A stretch of 64,000 nt of DNA from Rhodospirillales bacterium 24-66-33 (lineage in GTDB: Bacteria; Pseudomonadota; Alphaproteobacteria; Reyranellales; Reyranellaceae): positions 372,001 to 436,000 of the forward strand of contig NCHQ01000001.1 of assembly GCA_002281855.1 (NCBI GenBank). The letters are read 5' to 3'. Below the pieces are notes generated by a model. The model searched no databases. It saw only the letters and a program-made list of their open reading frames with translations, and was not told the origin of the DNA. This document shows positions 42,110 to 51,033 of this stretch, piece after piece. The stretch's first letter is position 1. Each line of letters opens with the position of its first letter. The translations under genes were made by a program, and so were the position numbers.

Positions 42110-43375
42110 ATGCGTCTCGACGCCAACCTGATGGGCCGCCTCGCGGCCGACGAGGCGCTGTGGCGCGACTTCAACGACATCTGCGATTGCGGCGGCCGCC
42201 TCTCCGGCACCGAGAGCGAGAAGAAGGCGTTCGCGTTGCTGCGTGAGAGGGTGCGGGCGGCCTCGCCGGCCAATTCGGGCCGGTCGATTCCGGTGCCCTA
42301 CAATGGCTGGCAGGCCAAGTCGGCCACGCTCGAGCTGCCGGGTGGGACCTTTGCGCCGTGCCATCCCCTGGTGCGGACCATCGCGACACCGGGCCTCACC
42401 GCCGAGGTGATCGACCTGGGACGCGGCACGCCCGACGAATTCGAGGCGCATAAGGCGGAGATCGCCGGCCGCATCGTGCTGGTGCGGCACGAGCTGATGT
42501 TCGCGGCCGGGACGATCCATCGCCGCCGCAAGTACGACATGGCGCGCGCCCATGGCGCTGTGGGGTTCCTCATCGGCGGTCCGCTGGCGGGCCACGTGGT
42601 GGCGGGCTCCTCGGGCCGCGACTCGGGCGAGGGCATTCCCGCGCTCGGCATTTCGCCCGAGACGGCGGCCAAGCTGGCCCGCCGTTCCACCGGCTTCCCC
42701 TCGGTCACGATCGCCATCGAGACCGCGGAAGGGCCGGCCGAGACCGAGACGCTCGTGTTCGATTACCCCGGCCAGACCGACGAATGGGTGGTGCTGTCGG
42801 CGCATGTCGACGGCCACGACCTGGCCGAAAGCGCGATGGACAACGGCACCGGCCTCGCTGCTGTTCTGGCGGTGACGCGGGCGCTGTCGCCGGAAGTGGC
42901 CAGGTGGCGGCGCGGGCTGCGGGTGATGTTCTTCAGCGTCGAGGAATGGGCGCTGACCGGCTCGGCGCAATATGTGAAGGCGCTGGGCGACGCCGAACGC
43001 GCCAAGATCGCGCTGAACGTCAATCTCGATTCGGTGGCGGGCAGCCCGAACCTCGCCGCCCTCACCAGCGGCTATGCCGGCGTCGAGCCTTTCCTGCTGG
43101 GCGTTGCCGAGACCCATGGTCAATCCCTGCGCACCGTGCGGCCGCTGATGACCAATTCCGACCACGCGAACTTCGCGGCAGGCGGGATTCCCGCGATCCG
43201 CCTGGTTGCGGGCTTCGACGATCCCAACGCCCATCTGCGGGTCGTGCTGACGCCCGCCGACACGCGCGACAAGGTCGCGCAAAGCGAGCTGCGACAGGCG
43301 ACACTGCTGACGGCCGCGCTGGTCGCCGCCGCCTGCAATGCCGACCCGGAAGAAGCCGCGAGGTGGCGGGGTTAG
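42110..43375 (+). CDS. M28-family zinc peptidase/aminopeptidase
   Basis: A 421-residue metallopeptidase without a signal peptide. The metal-binding residues appear in LSAHVDGHDLAESAMDNGTG (His and bridging Asp), FSVEEWALTGS (catalytic and metal Glu), LNVNLDSV and NSDHANFAAGG (last His). A PA-like insert lies near residues 100-200. It should cleave N-terminal amino acids or N-acyl groups from small substrates in the cytosol. It starts 4 bp after the LysR gene with an AAAGGG site, so it is co-transcribed with the regulator of the neighbouring importer. Confidence 0.88.
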   Translation: MRLDANLMGRLAADEALWRDFNDICDCGGRLSGTESEKKAFALLRERVRAASPANSGRSIPVPYNGWQAKSATLELPGGTFAPCHPLVRTIATPGLTAEVIDLGRGTPDEFEAHKAEIAGRIVLVRHELMFAAGTIHRRRKYDMARAHGAVGFLIGGPLAGHVVAGSSGRDSGEGIPALGISPETAAKLARRSTGFPSVTIAIETAEGPAETETLVFDYPGQTDEWVVLSAHVDGHDLAESAMDNGTGLAAVLAVTRALSPEVARWRRGLRVMFFSVEEWALTGSAQYVKALGDAERAKIALNVNLDSVAGSPNLAALTSGYAGVEPFLLGVAETHGQSLRTVRPLMTNSDHANFAAGGIPAIRLVAGFDDPNAHLRVVLTPADTRDKVAQSELRQATLLTAALVAAACNADPEEAARWRG

Positions 43376-43378
43376 ACG

Positions 43379-44272
43379 CTACACCTGACTCTTGAACCGC
43401 TCGATCAGCCATTGGGCGGCGGGGCCGGGAGGGGTGTCGATGCGGTGCAGGACACGCAGCGGATAGGTCGCCGCCCACCAGTCGGAGAGATCGAGTTCGA
43501 CGAGGCGGCCGGCCTCGATGTCGCCCGTCACCATCGGTGCCGGCATGCTGCCCCAACCGACTCCGGCGAGCAGCAGCGCGTGCTTGGCGCCGAGGTCCGC
43601 GAGCCGCCAGGTCTTGGGGCCGACCACGCCGAAATCCTGGCCCTCGGTCAGCTTCGAGCGATCGCTCAGGACGAGCTGGATATGCTCGCGCGCCGCCCCT
43701 CGCGCCTGCCCGCCGAGACGCGCCAGGGGATGGAAGGGCGCGGCCACCGGCACCAGCCGGACGCCGCCAATGGCGATGCTCTCGGTCCCGTCGGCCGCGA
43801 CGTTCGGACCGCTGACGCCGATGTTCGCCGCGCCCTCCAGGACCAGCTGCGTAACGGCGCCCAGCGTCTCGACATGGAGACGCAGCTGCACCGTCGGGAA
43901 CGTCGTCTGGAAGGCCTGCAGCGCATCCACGAGCCGGGCGGTCGGCAGCATGACGTCGACGGCGAGCGAGACCTCGGCCTCCAGGCCCTCGAGCAGCCCT
44001 TTCACCTTGGCGCGCAGCATGTCGACGCCGTGCGTCACGGCGCGGGCCTCGGCCAAAACGGCCCGGCCCGCCTGGGTCAGCTCGGGCTTGCGGGTGGCGA
44101 CCCGGTCGAACAGCGGCAGGCCGAGCTGGGCCTCGAGATTGTCGATGGCGTAGGTGATCGCCGAGGTCGCGCGGTTGAGGCGACGGGCAGCGGCGGCAAA
44201 GCTGCCGGTATCGACCACGGCGAGCAGGACCTGAAGCTGGGCGAAGGAGGGGGTGCCGGGGTTTGTTGCCAT
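43379..44272 (-). CDS. LysR-type transcriptional regulator (pirin/WrbA cluster)
   Basis: A regulator of about 297 residues. The helix-turn-helix is at the N terminus (SFAQLQVLLAVVDTGSFAAA, then ARRLNRATSAITYAIDNLEA), followed by the effector domain. I place the start at ATG 44272 because LysR helix-turn-helices usually begin within the first ten residues; ATG 44302 would add ten more. It diverges from the pirin gene, a pairing I recall from quinone/oxidative stress regulons with pirin and WrbA. Confidence 0.9.
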   Translation of the reverse strand: MATNPGTPSFAQLQVLLAVVDTGSFAAAARRLNRATSAITYAIDNLEAQLGLPLFDRVATRKPELTQAGRAVLAEARAVTHGVDMLRAKVKGLLEGLEAEVSLAVDVMLPTARLVDALQAFQTTFPTVQLRLHVETLGAVTQLVLEGAANIGVSGPNVAADGTESIAIGGVRLVPVAAPFHPLARLGGQARGAAREHIQLVLSDRSKLTEGQDFGVVGPKTWRLADLGAKHALLLAGVGWGSMPAPMVTGDIEAGRLVELDLSDWWAATYPLRVLHRIDTPPGPAAQWLIERFKSQV

Positions 44273-44282
44273 TTCTAAATTA

Positions 44283-44299
44283 CTGAAAAGATCGTTCAG
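44283..44299. promoter_or_regulatory. Inverted repeat in the LysR-pirin intergenic region
   Basis: CTGAA (44283-44287) and TTCAG (44295-44299) are inverted 7 bp apart, close to TTTC/GAAA half sites just before. This suits LysR binding between the two divergent genes, provided the LysR start is 44272. Confidence 0.35.
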
Positions 44300-44363
44300 C
44301 ATTATACGGATTTTCAGGCAAACCGGCAGCGCCTACATAGCCGTCGTACCAAGGAGGGCGGCC

Positions 44364-45248
44364 ATGACGGCTTCGACCATCAGCAAAAGCAGGCGCCAGC
44401 TCGTTTCCATCCATGAGGCGTTCCGGACCCTCGAAGGCGACGGGTTCGAAGTGCGCCGCGCCATTCCCTCGAACGCCTACGAGGCGATCGGCCCGTTCAT
44501 CTTCCTCGACCAGTTCGGCCCGATCGATGTGCGGCCGGGCGAGGCCAAGGGTGCCTCCGCGCACCCGCACGCCGGCATCGAGACCCTCACCTTGCTGCTG
44601 GAAGGCAGCCAGACCCACAAGGACAGTCTCGGCAATGCGAGCAGCATGCGGCCGGGCGAGGTCCAGTGGATGCGCGCAGGCCGAGGCGTGGTTCACGATG
44701 AGAGTCCGGACGAGCAGCTTCGGCGCGAGGGCGGCCATGTCCATGGCGTCCAGCTCTGGATCAACATGCCCAAGGGCGGCAAGCATGCGGAGCCGGCCTA
44801 TCGACATGTGACGGCGTCGGAGATTCCGACCCTTACGGCTGACGACGGGCGCGTGCTGGTGCGGGTCGTTGCCGGCACGGTCGGTGATCTCACGGGGCCG
44901 ATCGCGACATCGGGTGCACCGTTCGTCGTGCACGCTTCCCTGAAGCAGGGCGCCCAGGCCGATCTTGCGGTGGGCGGACCAGCCGAACTCGGGGTCTATG
45001 TGATGGTGGGCGCTGCCCGTATCGGCGGCGACGAGCGTCGGATCGAGGCAGGTGAGCTCGCACGACTGACGCCGGGTGACCGTCTCGGGATTACCGCCGA
45101 AGCAGACAGCGAGATCCTGCTGGTCGGCGGCGATCCCCTCGATGCGCCCATCCTGCGCCACGGACCGTTCGTGATGAACTCGATCGACGAGCTCGAACGC
45201 GCGGTCCGCGACTACCACGCCGGCCGCATGGGCCGGATCGCGGCCTGA
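44364..45248 (+). CDS. Pirin-family protein (bicupin, possible quercetinase)
   Basis: A 294-residue bicupin. The iron-site residues of pirins are in place: H67 and H69 in SAHPHAGIETLT, and H111 and E113 in GVVHDESPDE. Bacterial pirins can show quercetin 2,3-dioxygenase activity or act as redox sensors. AAGGAGG lies 7 nt before ATG 44364; the open frame upstream is part of the intergenic region. It is followed 51 bp later by wrbA on the same strand and diverges from a LysR gene. Confidence 0.93.
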   Translation: MTASTISKSRRQLVSIHEAFRTLEGDGFEVRRAIPSNAYEAIGPFIFLDQFGPIDVRPGEAKGASAHPHAGIETLTLLLEGSQTHKDSLGNASSMRPGEVQWMRAGRGVVHDESPDEQLRREGGHVHGVQLWINMPKGGKHAEPAYRHVTASEIPTLTADDGRVLVRVVAGTVGDLTGPIATSGAPFVVHASLKQGAQADLAVGGPAELGVYVMVGAARIGGDERRIEAGELARLTPGDRLGITAEADSEILLVGGDPLDAPILRHGPFVMNSIDELERAVRDYHAGRMGRIAA

Positions 45249-45299
45249 CCTTTCCCTTTCCTTCAACCCTTCAACCTCAACCGACAACTGGAGACAGAC

Positions 45300-45899
45300 A
45301 TGACCAAGGTTCTCGTTCTTTACTATTCGAGCTACGGCCACATCGAGACGATGGCGGAAGCCGTCGCCGCCGGCGCCCGTGAGGCCGGCGCCCAGGTCGA
45401 CATCAAGCGCGTGCCCGAGACCGTGCCGGAAGCGGTGGCCAAGGCCTCGCATTTCAAGCTCGACCAGAAGGCGCCGGTCGCCAAGATCGAGGATCTCGCC
45501 GACTACGACGCGGTGATCATCGGCACCGGCACGCGCTTCGGTCGCATGTCCTCGCAGATGGCGAGCTTCCTCGACCAGGCGGGCGGCCTGTGGGCCAAGG
45601 GCGCCCTGAACGGCAAGGTCGGCGGCGCCTTCACCTCGACGGCGACCCAGCATGGCGGTCAGGAGACGACGCTCTTCACCATCATCACCAACCTGCTGCA
45701 TTTCGGCATGGTGGTGGTCGGCCTCGACTACGGCTTTGCCGGCCAGATGACGCTCGACGAGATCACCGGCGGCAGCCCCTATGGCGCCACCACGATCGCC
45801 GGCGGCACCGGCCAGCGCCAGCCCTCGGAGAACGAACTGGCCGGCGCCCGCTACCAGGGCCGCCGGATCGCGGAGACGGCGAACAAGCTCGCCGCCTGA
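45300..45899 (+). CDS. wrbA: NAD(P)H:quinone oxidoreductase, WrbA type IV
   Basis: A 199-residue FMN flavodoxin-like enzyme that reduces quinones by two electrons, avoiding semiquinone radicals. The FMN loop is [20 protein letters not shown], and the family blocks [40 protein letters not shown] and [13 protein letters not shown] are intact. A GGAG site lies before ATG 45300. With the pirin and LysR genes it forms a quinone or electrophile stress cluster. It ends directly beside the convergent MFS gene (no gap). Confidence 0.95.
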   Translation: MTKVLVLYYSSYGHIETMAEAVAAGAREAGAQVDIKRVPETVPEAVAKASHFKLDQKAPVAKIEDLADYDAVIIGTGTRFGRMSSQMASFLDQAGGLWAKGALNGKVGGAFTSTATQHGGQETTLFTIITNLLHFGMVVVGLDYGFAGQMTLDEITGGSPYGATTIAGGTGQRQPSENELAGARYQGRRIAETANKLAA

Positions 45900-47429
45900 T
45901 CACTCGACGACGGGATCCCGATTCCCGCCAGCGGCGTCGCGACCTGCGGCGCCGCCTGGTCGGATCAGCGAGATCAGGCCGGCCAGCGCGGCCAGGCCGG
46001 CCAGGAGAAGGATGACGTCGCGGCTGGCTGCGACGAGCGCCGTCACCGGAAGGTCGAGCGTGCTGCCGCTGCTTCCGCCCAGCGACAGTGCGAGAAGAGT
46101 CGAAGCGCCCGCGATGCCGGTGCTCATGCCGAGCATGCGCATCACGTTCAGGACGCTGCCCGCTTGGCCGGTTTCGCCGGCAGGGGCCGCGGACATGATG
46201 GCGCTGCTGTTGGGTGAGATGAAGAGGCCTTGGCCGACGCCGATCACGGCAAGCGACAGGGTGACCAGCCAGAGATTCGCAGCAACGCCATCGAGGCAGA
46301 AGTAGAGGATCGCCAGTCCTGCGATGCAGATCAGCATGCCGCAGCAGGTCGGCGCCCGGGCGCCAAGCCGGTCGTAGAGCATGCCGCCCACGGGCGCGAG
46401 CAGACCCAGCATCACCGGCAGGATCGACAGGCGCAGACCCGCGGCAAGGGCCGTGTCCTGATAGATTCGCACCAAAGCAAAGGGGACGAGGAAGAACACC
46501 CCGAACAGGGTGGCGTAGGACGTGAAGTTCGCCAGGTTGCCCAGCAGGAAGGCGGGCTTGGTGAGCAGCGCGAGGTCGAGCAGCGGCGCCGAGGTGCGAT
46601 GCTCGGTGCGCACGAACAGGTAGGCGCAGACGATGCCGACCAGGAGACAGGCGAACAGGATCGGCGAGGTCGGGCCGAGCGCGTGCAGTTCGTTCAGCGC
46701 CGCCACGAAGCCCGTCAGCGCCGGTGCGATCAGGATCGCGCCGCGCCAATCGAAGCGTTCTTGCTTGGATGGATTGCCCGTCTGGGGAAGGACGAACCAG
46801 CCGAGGATTGCGCCCGCGATTCCGAGCGGCACATTGATCCAGAAAGCCCACTGCCAGCCCAGCGTGTCGAGGATGAAGCCGCCGATCGCCGGTCCGGCGC
46901 CAAGGCCCACCGCCTGCGCTGCCGATTGCAGACCAAGGCCGCGGCCGCGCTCCTCGGGCTTCATGATCATCACGACGATGGCAACGCTGTTGGAGGTGAT
47001 CAGCGCACCGCCGATCGCCTGCAGCACGCGGAAGAAGATCAGCCACGGCAGAGTCGTCGCGTAGCCGCACAGGGCCGAGCCCGCGATGAAGAGCACGAAG
47101 CCTGCGGTGTAGAGAAGCTTGCGCCCGAACATGTCGGAGAGCCGTCCGAAGATCGGCATGAACGATGCGAGCGCGAGCAGGTAGGCAACGGCGACCCAGC
47201 TCACGCTGCTGAGGCGGGCATCGAACTCCACCTCGAGCCGCGGCAGAAGCACCTGCGTCATGCTGGCATCGACCTGCCCCATGACGGCGCCGATGCAGAC
47301 CGTGCCGACGACGAACCAGCGATACGACTTCAGGCTGGCGACCGACCTCAGCGGCGGCGGCTCCCGCCCTTCGAGGGCGGCGGCCCGGATCGCGCCGAAT
47401 GAGAAGGGGCCGGGAGACACTTCGGTCAA
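45900..47429 (-). CDS. MFS drug exporter, DHA2 (14-helix, EmrB/QacA) family
   Basis: A 509-residue inner-membrane proton antiporter. It has the DHA2 start VDASMTQVLLPRLEVEFDAR, motif A GRLSDMFGRKLLY, motif C region AVGLGAGPAIGGFILDTLGW followed by QWAFWINVPLGI, and about 14 helices. These pumps export drugs, dyes or toxic organics. No periplasmic adaptor gene (EmrA-like) is adjacent. It converges with wrbA and may belong to the same stress response, though nothing shows co-regulation. Confidence 0.92.
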   Translation of the reverse strand: MTEVSPGPFSFGAIRAAALEGREPPPLRSVASLKSYRWFVVGTVCIGAVMGQVDASMTQVLLPRLEVEFDARLSSVSWVAVAYLLALASFMPIFGRLSDMFGRKLLYTAGFVLFIAGSALCGYATTLPWLIFFRVLQAIGGALITSNSVAIVVMIMKPEERGRGLGLQSAAQAVGLGAGPAIGGFILDTLGWQWAFWINVPLGIAGAILGWFVLPQTGNPSKQERFDWRGAILIAPALTGFVAALNELHALGPTSPILFACLLVGIVCAYLFVRTEHRTSAPLLDLALLTKPAFLLGNLANFTSYATLFGVFFLVPFALVRIYQDTALAAGLRLSILPVMLGLLAPVGGMLYDRLGARAPTCCGMLICIAGLAILYFCLDGVAANLWLVTLSLAVIGVGQGLFISPNSSAIMSAAPAGETGQAGSVLNVMRMLGMSTGIAGASTLLALSLGGSSGSTLDLPVTALVAASRDVILLLAGLAALAGLISLIRPGGAAGRDAAGGNRDPVVE

Positions 47430-47477
47430 GGTTCGATGTCCGCTGCTGCGAAAAGGCGATGCGGCGGAACTATTGTC

Positions 47478-48524
47478 CTACCAGGTCGGCTTTGTCTCGA
47501 ATTTCGTCGGCGGCCTGGTCTCCCGCGCCGGCTGAGGCAGGGTGGCATCGAACATGTAGCTCGTGCCGACGGCCGACTGGCTGACGCGGTCGCCGTAGGC
47601 GTTGGCAAGCGCATGCAGCGCCCGCCAGCCGGTGCAGTGGCCGGTGATGAAGTGGCCAATGTCGAAGGGTTCGAGGGCTTCGACCGTCTGCGGGATGAGG
47701 CGCTCCATCACGCCACCGAGATGCAGGCCGCCCATCACCGCATGGATGGGAATGTCGGGGAACAGGCGTTTCGCCTCGGTGCAGACATTGACGATGCCCG
47801 CGTGCGAGCAGGCACTGAACACGACGAGGCCGAGATCGCGCACGTTCACGATCAGCATGCGCTCGTCCATCAGGAACGGGTCGGGCCGCCATTCCTCCGA
47901 ATTGTCCTTGCGGCAGAGATGGTCCTCGCGGCCCTTCTCGAAGGCGCTGACCCGCGGGATCTCGCCGCTGTAATAGAAGTGACCGTCGAGCAGCGTGCGT
48001 GCCTGGCCGTCGTTGACGACGCGCGCGCCCTGCGCCTCCATCTGGGCCGGTGTGGGGACACGGGCAGCCGGGAAGATCGTGCCGTCCTGCAGCAGGACGC
48101 CGCGTTCGTTGAACATCTCGGGATTGACGTGGACTGCCACGCTACCCCGGCCGCGGCGGGCGGCGATGGTATCGAGTGCGGCCGGCAGCGCGCCCATGTG
48201 ATCCCAGTGGCCATGGGTGACGGCGATCTCCTCGACCTCGCCGAGATCGATCGCCATGTTGCGGCAGTTGCGGAGGAAAGCCGCGCCCTCGGTCCCGGTA
48301 TCGAACAACAGCGTGTGTTGCTTCGCTCCGACCTTGGTCCTGAGCCGCAGGCCGTAGCCGAGATTGGCCACCAGCAGCGTCTCGCCGGAGATCTCCTTCG
48401 CGCCGGCCTTCAGGATGTTGGCCATCTCCGACAGCGCGAACGCGGGCTTGCTGGCATAGGTGTCGCTCACATTGTCGGTGATGACGTCGACGGTGAGCGA
48501 ATCGACAGCGGCGAGGTCGGACAT
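47478..48524 (-). CDS. Metallo-beta-lactamase fold hydrolase (dihydropteroate-phosphate synthase-like)
   Basis: A 348-residue MBL-fold protein. The metal motif is THGHWDHMGALPAAL with H104, H106, D108 and H109; another ligand region is VFSACSHAGIVNV, typical of the subgroup related to the archaeal enzyme MptA and ribofuranosylaminobenzene phosphate synthase-like hydrolases; a late histidine is in DIGHFITGHCTGW. The natural substrate in bacteria is unknown. GGAGG lies 8 nt before ATG 48524. It follows the GNAT gene by 17 bp on the same strand. Confidence 0.87.
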   Translation of the reverse strand: MSDLAAVDSLTVDVITDNVSDTYASKPAFALSEMANILKAGAKEISGETLLVANLGYGLRLRTKVGAKQHTLLFDTGTEGAAFLRNCRNMAIDLGEVEEIAVTHGHWDHMGALPAALDTIAARRGRGSVAVHVNPEMFNERGVLLQDGTIFPAARVPTPAQMEAQGARVVNDGQARTLLDGHFYYSGEIPRVSAFEKGREDHLCRKDNSEEWRPDPFLMDERMLIVNVRDLGLVVFSACSHAGIVNVCTEAKRLFPDIPIHAVMGGLHLGGVMERLIPQTVEALEPFDIGHFITGHCTGWRALHALANAYGDRVSQSAVGTSYMFDATLPQPARETRPPTKFETKPTW

Positions 48525-48541
48525 GAGGGACGCCTCCTGTG

Positions 48542-49033
48542 TCAGAGTGCCGGGACGAGGGAACGGGCGAGATAACGCACGGTCTTGGCGCCGCCATGGA
48601 TCTCGGCATGGCCCACTTCGGCGAACCCGAGCGCCGCGTGGAAGGCGTCGGATGCCGGGTTGGGCGGATCGGAATTCACTTCGCACACGACAAGGTCATG
48701 GCCCGTGGCGGCGGCGTTCCGGAAAAGATCATCGTACAGGCGGTTCGCCAGGCCGCGCTTGCGCATGGCCGGGGCGACGACGATGCGGTCGACATAGACG
48801 AAGCGCGGATAGCGTTCGCGGAACCAGAGGTAGTTGGGGCTGTCGTAGTCGGCGTTCTGATCGAAGGCGATGAGGAAGGCGGCGACGGTGCCGGCGCGAC
48901 GGGCGTAGAAGGCTTGCCCCAGAAGATTCCGCAGCCGCGGGGCGTCGAGCCAGGAGAGCTCGACGGCATGGTCGTTGTTGAGCGCGAGGAGGGCGGCCTC
49001 GTCGCCCACGGAAACGCTGGCCAGGTTGGTCAG
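48542..49033 (-). CDS. GNAT family N-acetyltransferase (likely CTG start)
   Basis: A GNAT protein of about 163 residues. The acetyl-CoA loop is IVVAPAMRKRGLANRLYDDL and the end motif is SDAFHAALGFAEVG. The first standard start in frame is GTG 49009, which has no ribosome site and cuts into the first strand (LASVSVGDEAALLAL). A CTG at 49033 overlaps the stop of the upstream epoxide hydrolase gene as CTGA and has AAGGAG 8 nt ahead, so I place the start there; GTG 49009 remains possible. The substrate is unknown. Confidence 0.83.
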   Translation of the reverse strand: MTNLASVSVGDEAALLALNNDHAVELSWLDAPRLRNLLGQAFYARRAGTVAAFLIAFDQNADYDSPNYLWFRERYPRFVYVDRIVVAPAMRKRGLANRLYDDLFRNAAATGHDLVVCEVNSDPPNPASDAFHAALGFAEVGHAEIHGGAKTVRYLARSLVPAL

Positions 49034-50172
49034 GCGTTCGTCTCCTTCAAGAACTTGATCAGCAGCCGGCTCACTTCCGCCGCCTGTTCCTGCTGCACCC
49101 AGTGGCCGGCGCCTTCGACCATGTGGATCTCCTTCATATTGGTGCAGGCGCTCTTCTGCATCTTATCCAGCGCGCCGGGCGACTGGTGGTTGCCCCAGTC
49201 GCTCTTGCCCGAGATGAAGGTCGAGGGCTGGTCGATGGTGCGGCCGGTGAAGATCTCGAGCTCGGGCGTCACGCGGCCGCTGGTGCGGGCGCGATACCAG
49301 TTGAGGCCGCCCTGGAAACCGGTGCGCTCGTACTCGCCGGCATAGACCGCGAGCTCGTCGTCGGTGAGCCACTTCGCGGCCGCGATCTCCGCGGGCGTCG
49401 GCATCTGCTTGGCGACCGTCTCGGCCATGCCTTCGGCCAGGTCCATGACGTAGTAGGTCGGCATCTTCGCCAGCTCCTCGGCGGTCCAGCCCTTCAACTC
49501 GTAGGGCTTGTTCGCCTTCCAGTCGGCGCTCTTGTAGTGATAGTAGGCGCGCAGGAAATTGTGTAGCCCCTGCCTGGCGTGCCACTGCTCCTCGTTGGCC
49601 TCGCGCGTCGACTGATACCATTGGTAATGCTTGCGCGGGCGCGGCAGCGCTGCCAGCGCGGCATGAACATCCGGTGCTTTGGGCGCAGCGGGCTTGCCGG
49701 CGGTGTCGAAGGGCACGGCCGACGGGCCGGGGAAGGGCGCGCTCATCAGCGCCATGCGCTTGAAGATGTCGGGGCGCGCCAGCGAGGCATAGGAGGCGAC
49801 CGAGGAGCCGAAATCGTGTCCGACCGCGGCCTCGGCGGTGCGAAGGCCCAGCGCATAGAGTACGCCGATCGCGTCGCGCAACAGGTTGGTGAAGCGGAAG
49901 CCGATCTGGTCGGCGTCGAAGTCGGCGCTCCAGCCCGTCGTCCGGCCATAGCCGCGCAGATCGGGCGCGATGGCGTGATAGCCTGCCTCGGCCAGCGCCG
50001 GCATGACCTTGCGCCAGCTATAGGCGATTTCCGGGAAACCGTGGAACAGCATCACGGCGGGTGCCTTACGGTCGAAGCCGGCTTCGAGAACGTGAATGTC
50101 GAGGCCGTTGATGCCGGCAAGGATGCGGGCGCGAACGCCGGCGGGGAGGACGGAAGCGGGGAGCGGTTGCAT
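49030..50172 (-). CDS. Epoxide hydrolase-like alpha/beta hydrolase
   Basis: A 380-residue enzyme. The oxyanion motif HGFP is in MLFHGFPEIAYSWRKVMPAL, the nucleophile is aspartate in VGHDFGSSVASYASLA (the G-x-D-x-G pattern of epoxide hydrolases and haloalkane dehalogenases), and the catalytic histidine is in VEGAGHWVQQEQ. HGFPE and a tyrosine-rich cap (KHYQWYQSTREANEEQW) favour an epoxide or related substrate over a haloalkane. It is the first gene of a minus-strand group with the GNAT and MBL genes. Confidence 0.88.
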   Translation of the reverse strand: MQPLPASVLPAGVRARILAGINGLDIHVLEAGFDRKAPAVMLFHGFPEIAYSWRKVMPALAEAGYHAIAPDLRGYGRTTGWSADFDADQIGFRFTNLLRDAIGVLYALGLRTAEAAVGHDFGSSVASYASLARPDIFKRMALMSAPFPGPSAVPFDTAGKPAAPKAPDVHAALAALPRPRKHYQWYQSTREANEEQWHARQGLHNFLRAYYHYKSADWKANKPYELKGWTAEELAKMPTYYVMDLAEGMAETVAKQMPTPAEIAAAKWLTDDELAVYAGEYERTGFQGGLNWYRARTSGRVTPELEIFTGRTIDQPSTFISGKSDWGNHQSPGALDKMQKSACTNMKEIHMVEGAGHWVQQEQAAEVSRLLIKFLKETNA

Positions 50173-50266
50173 GCGCCGAGCCTACGCCGACCCCGCTCAA
50201 AATGGCAGATCGGTCTTCGTCGTAGGGTGAAGAACGGTCCGCTCTGCGATCATAAGGGAGAGAAGG

Positions 50267-50686
50267 GTGCAGCAACAGATCGCGGTGATCACGCTCGGTA
50301 TCGCCGAGCTAGCGCGCTCGAAGCGCTTCTATATCGACGGGTTCGGTTGGAAGCCTATTTTCGAGACGGAAGAAATCGCATTCTACCAGATGAACGGGAT
50401 GGTCCTAGCGACCTGGCTCGCGGCCGCGCTCGCGGCCGACTCAGGGCAGGCAGGCAAGAGTCCGGGCGCTTTCAGCCTCGCGCACAACGTGACAGGCAAC
50501 GAAGCCGTGCAGCCGCTTCTCGACCAACTTGTGTCCGCCGGCGGCAGTCTGCTGCGGCCGGCCGATGCGCCGCCTCATGGTGGCTTCCGGGGTTATGTGG
50601 CCGATCCCGACGGTCACGCCTGGGAGATCGCCTGGAACCCTTCGTGGCCCATCGATGCGGTGGGCCACGTCACCTTCGGCATCTGA
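50267..50686 (+). CDS. VOC-fold (glyoxalase/bleomycin resistance-like) protein
   Basis: A 139-residue protein with two beta-alpha-beta-beta-beta units: ITLGIAELARSKRFYIDGFG WKPIF at the start and the closing YVADPDGHAWEIAWNPSW. VOC proteins bind a metal or sequester a ligand; the role here is unknown. It starts with GTG 50267 behind GGGAGA. Its last 73 bp overlap, on the opposite strand, the 3' end of a small secreted-protein gene. Confidence 0.88.
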   Translation: MQQQIAVITLGIAELARSKRFYIDGFGWKPIFETEEIAFYQMNGMVLATWLAAALAADSGQAGKSPGAFSLAHNVTGNEAVQPLLDQLVSAGGSLLRPADAPPHGGFRGYVADPDGHAWEIAWNPSWPIDAVGHVTFGI

Positions 50687-50880
50687 CCGGTGCGGTCATA
50701 GGCGTCGGCGACCCGCTCGACACATTTCTCGAAGGCAGTCGAGTGGGGCTTGATGCCCTGATCCAGACAGGCTTTCTCCGCGATGGCGAGCGTATCACCC
50801 GACCGAGCCTGCACGTGAGGGGCAATCGCTAAGACGGCGACGGCAGCCACGGCGATGAAGACTGTATTCAGGCGATTCAT
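50614..50880 (-). CDS. Small secreted protein with a C-x14-C motif
   Basis: An 88-residue protein with a signal peptide (residues 1-25, FIAVAAVAVLAIAPHVQA) and one copy of the motif ACLDQGIKPHSTAFEKC, that is C-x3-G-x2-P-x5-E-x-C spanning 16 residues. The two cysteines may form a disulfide in the periplasm. The function is unknown. AAGGAG lies 7 nt before ATG 50880. The 3' end overlaps the convergent VOC gene by 73 bp. The gene 154 bp upstream codes for a relative with two copies of the same motif. Confidence 0.75.
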   Translation of the reverse strand: MNRLNTVFIAVAAVAVLAIAPHVQARSGDTLAIAEKACLDQGIKPHSTAFEKCVERVADAYDRTGQMPKVTWPTASMGHEGFQAISQA

Positions 50881-51033
50881 GGCATGCTCCTTCTCTTCAG
50901 GAACGCGGGCCGTCGCGTAAAAGTTGCCGCACCTGCCCGGTCCAGGAATTAAACCAAATAGTTGAGCGTTTGGGCTCGAGACGCTCTATCCCAGCCGTGA
51001 GGGGCCCAAGCCGTGACGGGCGTTCGACGGACG

